DNA of 64,000 bases from Cellvibrio sp. OA-2007 (GCF_000953825.1 NZ_BBUL01000097.1:248001-312000); one strand, 5' to 3'; shown: positions 37,958 through 46,979, counted from the first letter of the stretch. The notes: generated from the sequence alone by a model not told the origin. Program-made: numbers and translations.

Positions 37958-37970
37958 GTTTGTATGTAAC

Positions 37971-38438
37971 TTAACTATCTTCGCCATCAACAGCATCATA
38001 CCAAACACCGTATTTATCCCCCTGCCATACCAACAGGTGAAAAAAATAGGCTGTTAGTAAAAATGCCAAGCCACCGGGCAATGCTTTTGGATCAGTCCAC
38101 GCAAAGGCACAGAGTGCAAAGCCAAAGGCATGGCAAAAAAATAGACCTCGCAATGCGGATTTACGTAAGGGTTTAAAACTGAAGTAATTTAAAAAAAACC
38201 ACCACTTCAACCAAAACGGTGAGTTGCGCCAAATATCGGATTTTTTATCTACCATCATTCGCTCCTGGGTTAGGGTTGCTACATCCACTTCTAGCACAGA
38301 GGCGAGGCATTTAAGTGATTCCACACTGGCATTGTTGCCGCTTTCAATTCGCTGAATGGTTCTGACATTCAAACCAGACATTTGCGCTAACTGCTCTTGA
38401 GAAAGATGGCGACTAATGCGCAGCTCTTTAAGAATCAT
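37971..38438 (-). CDS. Membrane-anchored XRE-family regulator
   Basis: A 155-residue protein. The N-terminal Cro/CI-type helix-turn-helix (about 1-60) reads MILKELRISRHLSQEQLAQMSGLNVRTIQRIESGNNASVESL, a clear XRE match. The C-terminal part has two membrane segments at about residues 97-115 and 121-138, preceded by a basic stretch (KPLRKSALRG). Such HTH-plus-2TM proteins are found scattered in bacteria; their ligands are not known. It ends 46 bp from the convergent ABC gene. A perfect GTCGGGTA inverted repeat lies 52 bp upstream, a likely autoregulatory operator. Confidence 0.88.
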   Translation of the reverse strand: MILKELRISRHLSQEQLAQMSGLNVRTIQRIESGNNASVESLKCLASVLEVDVATLTQERMMVDKKSDIWRNSPFWLKWWFFLNYFSFKPLRKSALRGLFFCHAFGFALCAFAWTDPKALPGGLAFLLTAYFFHLLVWQGDKYGVWYDAVDGEDS

Positions 38439-38488
38439 TTATCTACTCCAACCTGTGTGAACCCAGAGTATTACTAAAAATACATTCA

Positions 38489-38511
38489 GTCGGGTACGGC
38501 ACCTACCCGAC
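38489..38511. promoter_or_regulatory. Inverted repeat upstream of the XRE gene
   Basis: Perfect 8-bp arms GTCGGGTA/TACCCGAC (38489-38496 and 38504-38511) with a 7-nt spacer, in the 137-bp gap between the 81-residue membrane gene and the XRE gene. It could be an operator for the XRE protein or a weak terminator for the photolyase operon. There is no T run on the XRE side, which favours the operator reading. Confidence 0.5.
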
Positions 38512-38575
38512 TTTCACCCGACAGATGCGAAATGGTTGATTTTACGGTAGTTTTTTATTGCGGGCATTTTCAACA

Positions 38576-38821
38576 TTATTTTTTAGTGAAATACATATCG
38601 CGCAGAATTAATAAAATTCCCACTAAAAATCCCACATGCGCAAGCACCGCGCCTGCGGCAAACAGCCAGCCTAGAATGATTGGAGCATCATCGTTAGGAG
38701 CCAAAAGGCTAAACAACATAATAGGTAATGCAGAGGCGAGAACCAGCATTAGGCTTAGTGCAATTATTTTTATACCGCGCGGGGATTTACTGCCTAACAC
38801 CGCGCGGATCGGGTTCCACAT
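38576..38821 (-). CDS. Small two-segment membrane protein (81 aa)
   Basis: Two hydrophobic segments at about residues 19-40 and 47-72, with a basic start and end (GSKSPRGIK, DMYFTKK). Not recognised. It begins 4 bp after the DUF2058 stop and so belongs to the photolyase operon transcript. Function cannot be inferred from the sequence. Confidence 0.7.
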   Translation of the reverse strand: MWNPIRAVLGSKSPRGIKIIALSLMLVLASALPIMLFSLLAPNDDAPIILGWLFAAGAVLAHVGFLVGILLILRDMYFTKK

Positions 38822-38825
38822 AGGG

Positions 38826-39371
38826 CTACCACATCAAATCGTCAGGGATAACGTAATCTTTGTAGGGATCATCTTCATCTACTTTGTTGTCGGCTTTGGT
38901 GTTGGCAACTACCACAAATTTTTCGTCGCGCTGGGCAATTTTGTCGGCGACTATACGCGGCACGACTTCATAGCCATCACCCAGTTTTACAACCCCCAGC
39001 AAACCGCGCGCTATTTGTTCCAACACCAGCGGTGATACGCGCATTTTTTTGATGAGCTTGCCATCGGTAAAGTTGTATTCCACATCGCCGTTGCCAGCGC
39101 CTTTTGGCTGGCGATGGTTTTCAATCAGTTGTTTGATTTGCGCGGCTATGGCTTTTTGTTGCAGTTCTGAATCGCGCTGGCGATTTAATTCGCGGTCGCG
39201 CTCCACTTTTGCTAAACGTGCCTGCTCCGCAGATTGTTTGACCTCATCGACCACTTCTTCACTGGAGCGCCGCGCAACATTGGTTTCTTTACGCTTTTCT
39301 TTTTTCGCTTGTTTGACTTTTTTGTTGTCGATCAAACCGGCTTTGAGGAGCTGATCTTGCAGGGATGCCAT
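38826..39371 (-). CDS. DUF2058 (YaiL-type) protein
   Basis: A 181-residue hydrophilic protein of the DUF2058 family, represented by E. coli YaiL. It starts with MASLQDQLLKAGLIDNKKVKQAKKEKR, has a long charged coiled-coil region (about 25-80), then YNFTDGKLIKKMRVS and ends in DDPYKDYVIPDDLMW, a typical tail for the family. It has been described as nucleoprotein or polynucleotide-associated, but its activity is unknown. It starts 12 bp after the photolyase-like gene and is followed after 4 bp by a small membrane protein. Confidence 0.93.
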   Translation of the reverse strand: MASLQDQLLKAGLIDNKKVKQAKKEKRKETNVARRSSEEVVDEVKQSAEQARLAKVERDRELNRQRDSELQQKAIAAQIKQLIENHRQPKGAGNGDVEYNFTDGKLIKKMRVSPLVLEQIARGLLGVVKLGDGYEVVPRIVADKIAQRDEKFVVVANTKADNKVDEDDPYKDYVIPDDLMW

Positions 39372-39383
39372 AGTAAATTCCGA

Positions 39384-40934
39384 TCATGTGTAGTGATTAG
39401 CTGGGTAATGCGCCCTTACCCATTGCGCACGTTTGGCAATCGCCGCGCGTTTTTCTTCGCTCTGGTTGTCCAAATGCTTAACTTGCAAAGCCAAACGCGG
39501 ATGCTGTTGAAAGCGCGCGCGATGTTTCCGCAAAAACTCCCAATACAAGGTGGTAAATGGGCAGGCATTTTCCGTTTCAGCTTCGTCTGGCTTATAACGG
39601 CAGTGATCGCAATAATTGCTCATTTTGGCAATGTAGCGACCCGTGGCAATGTAGGGCTTGGAGGCCATTATGCCACCATCGGCGTATTGGCTCATCCCTA
39701 ATACGTTAGGCAATTCAACCCACTCGACGGCATCGACATACATGGCCAAATACCAGGCATGTATTTGTTCAGGATGGGTTTGCCACAACTGGGCAAAGAG
39801 GCCGGTCACCATCAACCGTTGAATATGATGACCATAACCCGTATCCAGCACTTGTTGGATACTTTGACTCAAGCAGGTCATATCCACATCGCCGGTCCAA
39901 TAAAAGTCTGGCAGGTTGTGCTGTGCATCCAATGCATTCATCGCCTTCCACTCTGGCATCAGACTCCAATACAGACCGCGCACGTATTCACGCCAACCGA
40001 GGATCTGGCGAACAAATCCCTCTACAGCATTGAGCGGGGCTTGCCCAGTTGTATACGCCTGCTCGGCTGCCTGCACCACTTCCATTGGCGATAACAACTT
40101 AATGTTCAGCGCAGCGGATAGGCGCGAATGATAGAGCCAAGGTTCGTTGGTCCACATGGCATCTTGATATTCACCAAACAGCGGTAAATTTTTCTCGATA
40201 AAAAAATCCAGTAGTGCAAGCGCCTGCGCGCGGGTCACTGGCCAGCCGAAACTCACTAAACTGCCGGGATTATTGGGAAAGAACGTTTCAACAGAACGGA
40301 TCGCACCTTGGGTGATTTCATCGCATGGAAAAGTCAGCGCGCTATCTAATAGACCCGGCCCTGCTTTGCCAAAAGTACCGCGATTGTCTTTATCATAATT
40401 CCAATCGCCACCGACCGGTGCATCGCGATTCATTAAGATGCCGGTACGTTTGCGCAATTGGCGATACCAATACTCCATGCGCAATTGTTTTTTGCCTTTT
40501 TTCCAGGCCGTAAATTCACCCGGCTTGGCGATAAAGTGATTATCGGCCAGCACCTCAATAACAACTTGGTGCTCAGCGCAACACTGCTTTAATACTTGCA
40601 AAACCCGATAGTCACCGGGTAATACAACCCGCAACTGAGCAACCTTGTAGTGCTGCAAGGTGTTTGATATCGCAGCGGTAAAATCCGGCTGCGCCTGCTC
40701 ATCTAATGAAAAGTACAACAGCGGTAACTGTTCGTCACGCAGTGCTTGGGCGAAGTGACGCATAGCGGCGATAAACATCGCACTGCGCTGTTTACTTGAG
40801 GGAACATGAGTACTTTCAGCGAGGGTCTCCGCCATCCACAACACATCGTATGCTGGGTCAAAATCAGCAAATAACACACTGTCGCGATTGAGTTGATCGC
40901 CCAAAATTACACAAAGGTTACGTATCTTTTTCAT
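39384..40934 (-). CDS. Photolyase-related protein with Fe-S cysteines (PhrB/FeS-BCP type)
   Basis: A 516-residue cryptochrome/photolyase-family flavoprotein of the bacterial FeS group, for which Agrobacterium PhrB (a (6-4) photolyase) is the prototype. It starts MKKIRNLCVILGDQLN. The C-terminal half binds FAD (LPDFYWTGDVDMTCLSQSI, YGHHIQRLMVTGLFAQL, YVDAVEWVELPNVLGMSQYADGG). The Fe-S cysteines are C-D-H-C near residues 439-442, another near 455, and one in the DMTCLSQSI segment. An upstream frame continues 14 codons but would overlap the previous gene, so the ATG at 40,934 is chosen. It overlaps the stop of the DUF2256 gene by one base (TGATG). Confidence 0.93.
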   Translation of the reverse strand: MKKIRNLCVILGDQLNRDSVLFADFDPAYDVLWMAETLAESTHVPSSKQRSAMFIAAMRHFAQALRDEQLPLLYFSLDEQAQPDFTAAISNTLQHYKVAQLRVVLPGDYRVLQVLKQCCAEHQVVIEVLADNHFIAKPGEFTAWKKGKKQLRMEYWYRQLRKRTGILMNRDAPVGGDWNYDKDNRGTFGKAGPGLLDSALTFPCDEITQGAIRSVETFFPNNPGSLVSFGWPVTRAQALALLDFFIEKNLPLFGEYQDAMWTNEPWLYHSRLSAALNIKLLSPMEVVQAAEQAYTTGQAPLNAVEGFVRQILGWREYVRGLYWSLMPEWKAMNALDAQHNLPDFYWTGDVDMTCLSQSIQQVLDTGYGHHIQRLMVTGLFAQLWQTHPEQIHAWYLAMYVDAVEWVELPNVLGMSQYADGGIMASKPYIATGRYIAKMSNYCDHCRYKPDEAETENACPFTTLYWEFLRKHRARFQQHPRLALQVKHLDNQSEEKRAAIAKRAQWVRAHYPANHYT

Positions 40935-41086
40935 CAGTGGGATTGCTTCCTGGAGCGACGGGCAGCATTGCTGCAAGCGGTAGAGCAGAATTTAACCTCA
41001 AGCCACACCTTCTCCCATTTTTTTCGCCAGGTATATGGCCGCTGGCAGTGCAGGCAAGTTTTTTGCGGCAGATGTTGTTTTTTCAT
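40934..41086 (-). CDS. DUF2256 small zinc-finger-like protein (50 aa)
   Basis: A short gene read by hand: ATG at 41,086 to TGA ending at 40,934. The 50 residues start MKKQHLPQKTCLHCQRP, contain RKKWEKVW, and end FCSTACSNAARRSRKQSH. Two pairs of Cys (CLHC and C-x3-C) in an otherwise basic protein look like a zinc-binding fold. This is the DUF2256 family, which is often next to, or fused with, photolyase-related genes. The stop codon overlaps the photolyase start, so the two are translationally coupled. Only a weak ribosome site is visible. Confidence 0.88.
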   Translation of the reverse strand: MKKQHLPQKTCLHCQRPYTWRKKWEKVWLEVKFCSTACSNAARRSRKQSH

Positions 41087-41192
41087 GGTGGCAGATTCTT
41101 AGCGCGATCATTTTTTGATTCCAGCCTAGAGATACGAAAAACAATTGCGCTGGTATCATTCGCAGCCACACTCACTCGATCTGATATTCAAC

Positions 41193-42335
41193 ATGCAATC
41201 TATCGCTGTAAAAAACTGGGATATCTTCTGCCGTGTTATCGACAACTTTGGCGATATAGGCGTGTGTTGGCGCTTGGCGCGGCAGCTAGCTGCCGAGCAC
41301 AATCAGCAAGTGCGCCTGTGGGTAGATGACGTGGATTCGCTGATACGCATTTGGCCGCAAGCCCAATCATTAGATCAACAGCTCATCGCAGGGGTCAATG
41401 TCTGCCGCTGGCACAGTGAATTGGCTCAAGACGAGCAAGTCGCCGATGTGGTGATCGAAGCGTTTGCCTGTGAAATCCCTGCTATTTATATCGATAAAAT
41501 GGCGGAGCTCAAACAGCGAGGTCGAGCGCCGGTATGGATCAATCTGGACTACCTGAGTGCCGAAAGCTGGGTTGAAGACTGCCACCGCATGCCATCCACT
41601 CACCCCAGCACCGGTTTGCGCAAAACCTTTTTCTTCCCAGGATTCACACCGCGCACCGGTGGTTTGTTGCGCGAGCAGTCACTGATTAGCGCACGCGATA
41701 ACTTTCACATCGCCCCTTGGCTGAACACTATTGGCGTTGCGCCACAGCCCGATGCCCTACTCGTATCGCTCTTTGCCTACGAAAACCCTGCCATTGGCAG
41801 CCTGCTCTCCACTTGGGTCAACTCAAGCACACCGGTGCACTGTTTGGTTCCCAACGGCAAAATCCTGAGCAGTATCAATCGTGCAACCGAACAAGCGCTA
41901 AAAGTTGGCGATAGCTACACCCTGGGAAATCTGCATTTGCAGGTCATCCCCTTTATTACCCAAACCGAGTATGACCAGCTGCTGTGGGCCTGCGACATCA
42001 ACTTTGTGCGCGGCGAGGATTCCTTTGTACGGGCGCAATGGGCAGGCAAACCTATGGTTTGGCATATCTATCCGCAGGATGAGGAGGCGCATATCACCAA
42101 ACTCACTGCGTTTCTCGATCTCTACACCCAGTCTAACCAATCGCACTTTGAGGCCAGCCTGCGCCAGCTGTGGTTGGTTTGGAACAGAGGGGAGAATATG
42201 GCAGCAGCATGGCAAGAACTGCTGACGCAGCGCGATAAATGGCAGCGTCACAGCCGCGATTGGTGCAATGCACTCTGCCAACAGCCTGATTTAGCGAAAC
42301 AATTAGTCGATTTCTGCACCAACCAGCCCGGCTAA
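41193..42335 (+). CDS. earP: EF-P arginine rhamnosyltransferase EarP
   Basis: Transfers rhamnose from dTDP-rhamnose to Arg32 of elongation factor P, which is needed to relieve ribosome stalling at polyproline stretches. The 380-residue GT-B enzyme starts MQSIAVKNWDIFCRVIDNFGDIGVCWRLARQLA, with the family's DNFGDIGVCWRL motif, and has FVRGEDSFVRAQWAGKPMVWHIYPQDEEAH near the C-terminus. Sixteen upstream codons are open, but the ATG at 41,193 gives the usual family start. It is followed by efp, 143 bp downstream, the standard gene pair. Confidence 0.95.
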   Translation: MQSIAVKNWDIFCRVIDNFGDIGVCWRLARQLAAEHNQQVRLWVDDVDSLIRIWPQAQSLDQQLIAGVNVCRWHSELAQDEQVADVVIEAFACEIPAIYIDKMAELKQRGRAPVWINLDYLSAESWVEDCHRMPSTHPSTGLRKTFFFPGFTPRTGGLLREQSLISARDNFHIAPWLNTIGVAPQPDALLVSLFAYENPAIGSLLSTWVNSSTPVHCLVPNGKILSSINRATEQALKVGDSYTLGNLHLQVIPFITQTEYDQLLWACDINFVRGEDSFVRAQWAGKPMVWHIYPQDEEAHITKLTAFLDLYTQSNQSHFEASLRQLWLVWNRGENMAAAWQELLTQRDKWQRHSRDWCNALCQQPDLAKQLVDFCTNQPG

Positions 42336-42478
42336 AAAAGCACTACAGAAAAGCGGCAAAGAACTGTATAGTAGCGCGCCGATTTCAAACTCGGGACGCC
42401 TGAGGGCTAAATTGCCCGCGCGCCATGCGCATCAAGGCCTCCTCTATTCGTTAACCTCTGCAAAGAATGGGATTTACC

Positions 42479-43039
42479 ATGAAAAATGCTCAAGAATGCC
42501 GCGCTGGCAACGTTCTGATGATCGACGGCTCACCCTGGGTTGTTCAAAAAGCGGAATACAACAAATCAGGCCGTAACTCTGCGGTTGTAAAAATGAAGTT
42601 GAAAAACCTGCTGAACGGCATGAACACTGAAACCGTTTATCGCGCAGACGACAAATTCGAAGACATCCAATTGGATCGCAAAGAAGTAACCTACTCTTAC
42701 TACGCCGACCCAATGTACGTATTTATGGACCCAGAGTTCAACCAATACGAAGTAACTGCAGAAGAGTTGGGCGACCTGTTGCCCTGGATGGAAGACGGCA
42801 TGGAAGACATCTGTGATGCCGTATTCTACGAAGGCAAAGTAATCTCTGTAACTCCACCAAACGCTATCACTCGTGAAGTGGCTTACACTGAGCCAGCCGT
42901 TCGTGGCGACACTTCTGGTAAAGTGATGAAGACCGCTAAACTCAACAACGGCACTGAATTGCAAGTTGCTGCGTTTGTTGAGATTGGTCAGAAGATCATC
43001 ATCGACACCCGCACTGGTGAATACAAATCGCGCGCTTAA
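42479..43039 (+). CDS. efp: Elongation factor P (EarP-type, Arg32)
   Basis: Translation factor that binds the ribosomal E site and rescues polyproline stalls. The 186 residues start [17 protein letters not shown]. The loop tip is [10 protein letters not shown] with R32, the rhamnosylated residue in Pseudomonas and Shewanella; E. coli-type EF-P has Lys here. All three beta-barrel domains are present. An in-frame ATG four codons upstream exists (42,467), but the residue numbering and family start favour 42,479. A strong terminator follows. Confidence 0.97.
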   Translation: MKNAQECRAGNVLMIDGSPWVVQKAEYNKSGRNSAVVKMKLKNLLNGMNTETVYRADDKFEDIQLDRKEVTYSYYADPMYVFMDPEFNQYEVTAEELGDLLPWMEDGMEDICDAVFYEGKVISVTPPNAITREVAYTEPAVRGDTSGKVMKTAKLNNGTELQVAAFVEIGQKIIIDTRTGEYKSRA

Positions 43040-43060
43040 TTGCCGATTGGTAATCCAGCT

Positions 43061-43090
43061 AAATGGCGCTCTCGTAGCGCCATTTTTTTT
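43061..43090 (+). terminator. Terminator after efp
   Basis: Perfect 10-bp arms (43061-43070 and 43076-43085), 5-nt loop, followed by a T run. It lies 22 bp past the stop. Confidence 0.93.
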
Positions 43091-43261
43091 GCCCGAATGA
43101 AATACACACGATATTTGAAACTTTAATTTACGCCACTCACCCATGGGCGACATAATTTGCCGCTTATCACGTTGCGCCACCACTTAGCACCTAATCCACA
43201 CCCGCGCATCACATTGAAGGATGATAGTTACAATCACCATAAAACTTGAAAGGAATGAGAT

Positions 43262-45127
43262 ATGCGCTTTCTGACTGCACTGCTATCAATCATTATCACT
43301 TGCTCTTCACTGGCCCACGCCGATGCTGACACGCCACCGCAAACACTGGAAGAACTTAAAACGGCCATTGAAAAAATCCGCACCGAAACCAACACGCCTG
43401 CCGTGGGTATAGCACTAGTGAATAAAGATGGACCTTTGTGGATGGCAGGGCTGGGCGAAGCGAATATTGCGCAGCATACACCGGCCGATGAGAACACCCT
43501 TTTTCGTATCGGATCTGTTTCAAAAATGTTTGCCGCGCTCGCCGTACTGAAACTGCAAGAAGAAGGAAAATTAAACTTGAATGATAAGGTACGCGATTTA
43601 GTGCCAGAGATTCAGTTTGAAAACCAGTGGGAAGAAACACATCCGGTAAGAATTGCTCACCTACTGGAACACACAACTGGCTGGGATGATATTCACCTTG
43701 CGGAATACGCCTATTCCGCACCGGATAGCATGAGCACAAAAGAAGGGCTGGATTATCACCCTGATTCGCGCAAATCCCGCTGGATTCCCGGCACGCGCCA
43801 CGCCTATTGCAATTCAGGTTCAGCCGTGGTCGCTTATATCGTAGAAAAAATCAGCGGCAAAAAATATGAAGACTATATTGCAGAGACTTTTTTTAAACCG
43901 CTGGATATGCCATCCACCAGTTATTTTCAAACAGAATTGTATAAACAGAAAGGTGCGACACTTTACACCAATGGCAAACCAGAAAATTATTGGCATATTA
44001 TTCACCGAGCAGCAGGTTCTATTAATTCATCGCCAAAAGATATGGCCAACTTTATGCAATTTTTGTTGCAGCGCGGCGCAACGCAAAACCAACAATTAAT
44101 TCCCCGCGCTGCGTTTGATCGCATGGAAATTCCTACAACAACACTGGGCAGCACCGCACAACTCACCGGCGGTTATGGGTTGGCGAATTACACCAGTGGT
44201 TACAAGGATTTTAATATGGCTTTTCACGGCCATAATGGCGGGGTATTTGGTGGGCTCACAGAATTAAGTTACAACCAGCAACTGGAAACCGGTTATGTAT
44301 TTATGATCAATGCGGGTAACGGGCAGGCATTTGATAAAATATCCAAAACCATTCGCGCTTATTTGCTTAAGAATCACCAGATTAATAAACCACAACCTAT
44401 AGTGCTTCCAGAAAAGTTTAAAGCACTGAATGGATATTACGTGCCCATTAATGATCGCCAACAGTTAACCCGTTTCATGAACAGGGTTTTTGGCGTAATG
44501 AAATTTCACACAGATGATACCTATCTCTATCGCCAGCCACTGCTCGGAGGATGGGACGCCCCCAGTAAAGACTTCGCAATTAACGATGATTATTTAATTG
44601 ATCAATGGACAGGCTTACCGAGCATCGCACTGGTGAATGATCCAATCGCAGGTAACAGCGTGCAGGCAAGTACGGATCTATTTAAGCCTGTATCTGCATT
44701 CAGCGTATTCAGCCTGCTGGGCCTCTATGTATCACTTGGCACAATCAGCCTGTTAAGCTTGCTGGCCATTATTGTGTGGGGATGTCGTCGCCTAGCGAAA
44801 AAAATTCCCGCCGAAGCCAGTGTCTGGATTCGCATTTGGCCGCTGCTGACCAGCGTTGTATTGCTGGGTTCAATCATGAGCTTGTCTATGGTTGGCTTAT
44901 TTATGCAAGCGGCCGCGAGCGTATCACTGCTTTCTATCACTGTTTATCTGTTGAGTATTGCCTATCCATTATGTGCGCTCGCCAGTGCTTTCGTGCTCAT
45001 CAAGTACAGAAATCAAGTAATATCAAGGTGGATATACGGGTACGCATTAATTTATACGGGCTTGCATTTATTGATGGCGGCTCACTTGGTTTACTACGGA
45101 ATATTTGCACTAAAACTCTGGGCATAA
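43262..45127 (+). CDS. Membrane-anchored serine hydrolase, beta-lactamase (class C/AmpH) fold
   Basis: A 621-residue exported enzyme. A signal peptide (about 1-20) precedes a beta-lactamase-fold domain (about 25-370) with the S-x-x-K box S85-V-S-K88 in FRIGSVSKMF, the Y-x-N box Y182-C-N184, and the third motif H325-N-G in FHGHNGGVFGG. The C-terminal region (about 485-620) has four membrane segments, so the catalytic domain is tethered to the inner membrane and faces the periplasm. Relatives include peptidases, esterases and peptidoglycan-acting enzymes; the substrate is not predictable. It is 3 bp before the sensor kinase and opens this three-gene operon. Confidence 0.88.
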   Translation: MRFLTALLSIIITCSSLAHADADTPPQTLEELKTAIEKIRTETNTPAVGIALVNKDGPLWMAGLGEANIAQHTPADENTLFRIGSVSKMFAALAVLKLQEEGKLNLNDKVRDLVPEIQFENQWEETHPVRIAHLLEHTTGWDDIHLAEYAYSAPDSMSTKEGLDYHPDSRKSRWIPGTRHAYCNSGSAVVAYIVEKISGKKYEDYIAETFFKPLDMPSTSYFQTELYKQKGATLYTNGKPENYWHIIHRAAGSINSSPKDMANFMQFLLQRGATQNQQLIPRAAFDRMEIPTTTLGSTAQLTGGYGLANYTSGYKDFNMAFHGHNGGVFGGLTELSYNQQLETGYVFMINAGNGQAFDKISKTIRAYLLKNHQINKPQPIVLPEKFKALNGYYVPINDRQQLTRFMNRVFGVMKFHTDDTYLYRQPLLGGWDAPSKDFAINDDYLIDQWTGLPSIALVNDPIAGNSVQASTDLFKPVSAFSVFSLLGLYVSLGTISLLSLLAIIVWGCRRLAKKIPAEASVWIRIWPLLTSVVLLGSIMSLSMVGLFMQAAASVSLLSITVYLLSIAYPLCALASAFVLIKYRNQVISRWIYGYALIYTGLHLLMAAHLVYYGIFALKLWA

Positions 45128-45130
45128 TCG

Positions 45131-46219
45131 ATGAATGTTTCTTTCTTCCCCCACAACAAAACTTTTTGGGTATACCACGGGTCAATTTTATTGCTCATGA
45201 CCCTGATCCAAAGCCTAATTATTTTGTTATGGCGGGAAGAGGTACTGTTTAACTTTATGGGTGGACTGCTATGGCTACCGCTGTTTACCCTCGCCGCACT
45301 CTATTATCGGCACCTGTATAAAACACACCAATGGCATGATTTAAACACCGCCAAAAATATTCTAGTGGTAACCGGGTATAGCTTAGCGAGTAGCTTTATT
45401 GTTACTTTTATTATGCTGGGTTCGATTATTCCTTTTTTCTGGAGTGATATTGAAAATGCGGTTACCAAACATGAAGCAACTGCTTCTACAATCATTACCC
45501 AAATGTTTATCGGCAACTGGCTGCAGACCCAGCTCTTTATTGGCGGCTGGATTTTTGTGTACATTAGCATTACTACCAAGCAGCGCATTAAAGAAACGGA
45601 AGTGGCCAACTTAAGGTTGCAAAACAGCCTCAAAGAGGCACAGCTCACCAATCTAACCAATCAACTTAACCCTCATTTTCTATTTAACACACTGAACAAC
45701 ATTAAATTTACCGTACGCAAGGACCCGCTAAAAGCCGAAAAAATGATTACGGACCTTTCGGACATTTTGCGCTATTCATTGGAATCCAGCAGAAGTGAAA
45801 AAGTACAACTATTAGAGGAGCTGGAAATTGTTGATCGCTACATCAGCATAATAAAAGTTCATATGGAAGATCGATTGCACTTTGAAAGCGTCATTCCAGA
45901 AAATGTAGCATCGGCTCTGATTCCGCCGATGGTTTTGCAAATGCTAATAGAAAACTCTATTAAACACGGCATTGAAAATTTGCGTCATGGCGGCAAGGTA
46001 CAACTATTGGCAGAGGCGGAATCACAGCACATTAGGTTTACCATAACCAATGATATACCGCACACCGAAACACCAAACATGCAAAGTATAGGAATAGGCT
46101 TACGCAACATAGAACAACGGCTTAAATTACTCTACAGCAGCTCCGCAAGCATAGATGCCAAACAACAAGCGCAACAATTTATCGTCACACTGACTCTTCC
46201 GCGAGAAACAAACCAATGA
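45131..46219 (+). CDS. LytS/YehU-type sensor histidine kinase
   Basis: A 362-residue sensor with four membrane segments at about residues 15-34, 42-60, 78-104 and 130-148, and little periplasmic sequence. It then has the His_kinase (LytS) domain with phospho-acceptor H182 in NQLNPHFLFNTLNN, and an HATPase domain with PPMVLQMLIENSIKHGIE and SIGIGLRNIEQRL. This is not the classical 5TM-Lyt sensor of true LytS. It overlaps its response regulator by 4 bp (ATGA) and follows the serine hydrolase by 3 bp, which argues for one operon with a shared signal. Confidence 0.92.
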   Translation: MNVSFFPHNKTFWVYHGSILLLMTLIQSLIILLWREEVLFNFMGGLLWLPLFTLAALYYRHLYKTHQWHDLNTAKNILVVTGYSLASSFIVTFIMLGSIIPFFWSDIENAVTKHEATASTIITQMFIGNWLQTQLFIGGWIFVYISITTKQRIKETEVANLRLQNSLKEAQLTNLTNQLNPHFLFNTLNNIKFTVRKDPLKAEKMITDLSDILRYSLESSRSEKVQLLEELEIVDRYISIIKVHMEDRLHFESVIPENVASALIPPMVLQMLIENSIKHGIENLRHGGKVQLLAEAESQHIRFTITNDIPHTETPNMQSIGIGLRNIEQRLKLLYSSSASIDAKQQAQQFIVTLTLPRETNQ

Positions 46220-46929
46220 AAGCGATAGTAGTTGAAGATTCACGCATCGCCCGCGAAGGGCTGATCGGCATGTTAAGTGAATTCTCCGATGTGGAAATTG
46301 TTGGCCAAGCTGAACACCCTGCCCCGGCACTGGAACTGATTCGGGAAAAACGCCCCGATGTTATTTTTTTAGATATACATATGCCGGGTGAAACCGGTTT
46401 TGATCTGCTGGAAAAGTTGGACTACATGCCACGTATTATCTTTACCACGGCTTATTCAGAATACGCGATCAAATCGTTTGACTATCACACTATTGATTAT
46501 CTATTAAAACCAATTAGTCAGGAGCGGCTGGCACTGGCTATTGCAAAATTACACACCCAGGCTGATGAGCTATCAACCCACGCCAAACCAGCGCTGGAAA
46601 TGAACAACAAGATATTTGTAAAAGACGATGACAAATGCCATTTGGTGACACTGGAATCTATCCGCTATTTTGAAAGTTGTAAAAACCACGTGCGGATATT
46701 TTTCAATCAGGAGTCAGCGTTTGTTAAAAAAACCTTGAGCCAACTTGAAGAGCGATTACCCAAACGATTCTTCTTTCGCGCCAATCGCCAATTTATTATT
46801 AATCTGCATGCGATATCGGCAATCGAAGATGCGATTAGCGATGGCTATGAAGTGACGATGGAGGATGGTATGAAAATCGCAATTTCGCGGCGCCAGGCCT
46901 GTGAATTAAAAGAATTATTAAGCCTCTAG
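46216..46929 (+). CDS. LytTR-family response regulator
   Basis: A 237-residue regulator. The receiver domain (about 1-120) has the acidic pocket E7 and D8, the phospho-acceptor D53 in IFLDIHMPGETG, and the switch lysine in YLLKPISQERL. The LytTR DNA-binding domain (about 135-235) has KIFVKDDDKCHLVTLESIRYFES and FFRANRQFIINLHAI. LytTR proteins usually bind direct repeats upstream of their own operon. It overlaps the kinase by 4 bp. A convergent TonB receptor gene follows after 50 bp. Confidence 0.95.
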   Translation: MKAIVVEDSRIAREGLIGMLSEFSDVEIVGQAEHPAPALELIREKRPDVIFLDIHMPGETGFDLLEKLDYMPRIIFTTAYSEYAIKSFDYHTIDYLLKPISQERLALAIAKLHTQADELSTHAKPALEMNNKIFVKDDDKCHLVTLESIRYFESCKNHVRIFFNQESAFVKKTLSQLEERLPKRFFFRANRQFIINLHAISAIEDAISDGYEVTMEDGMKIAISRRQACELKELLSL

Positions 46930-46979
46930 CGAATGAAAAATCAACAGTATAAAGCTCAGCAACCTTGCTACCGTAAACT

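Noticed and set aside
42566-43183. 205-codon frame antisense to efp
   Set aside because: Shadow of the strongly biased efp codons; no ribosome site and no family pattern.
44776-45252. 158-codon frame overlapping the serine hydrolase and kinase genes
   Set aside because: Runs in another frame across two clearly real genes; the translation has no recognisable domain.
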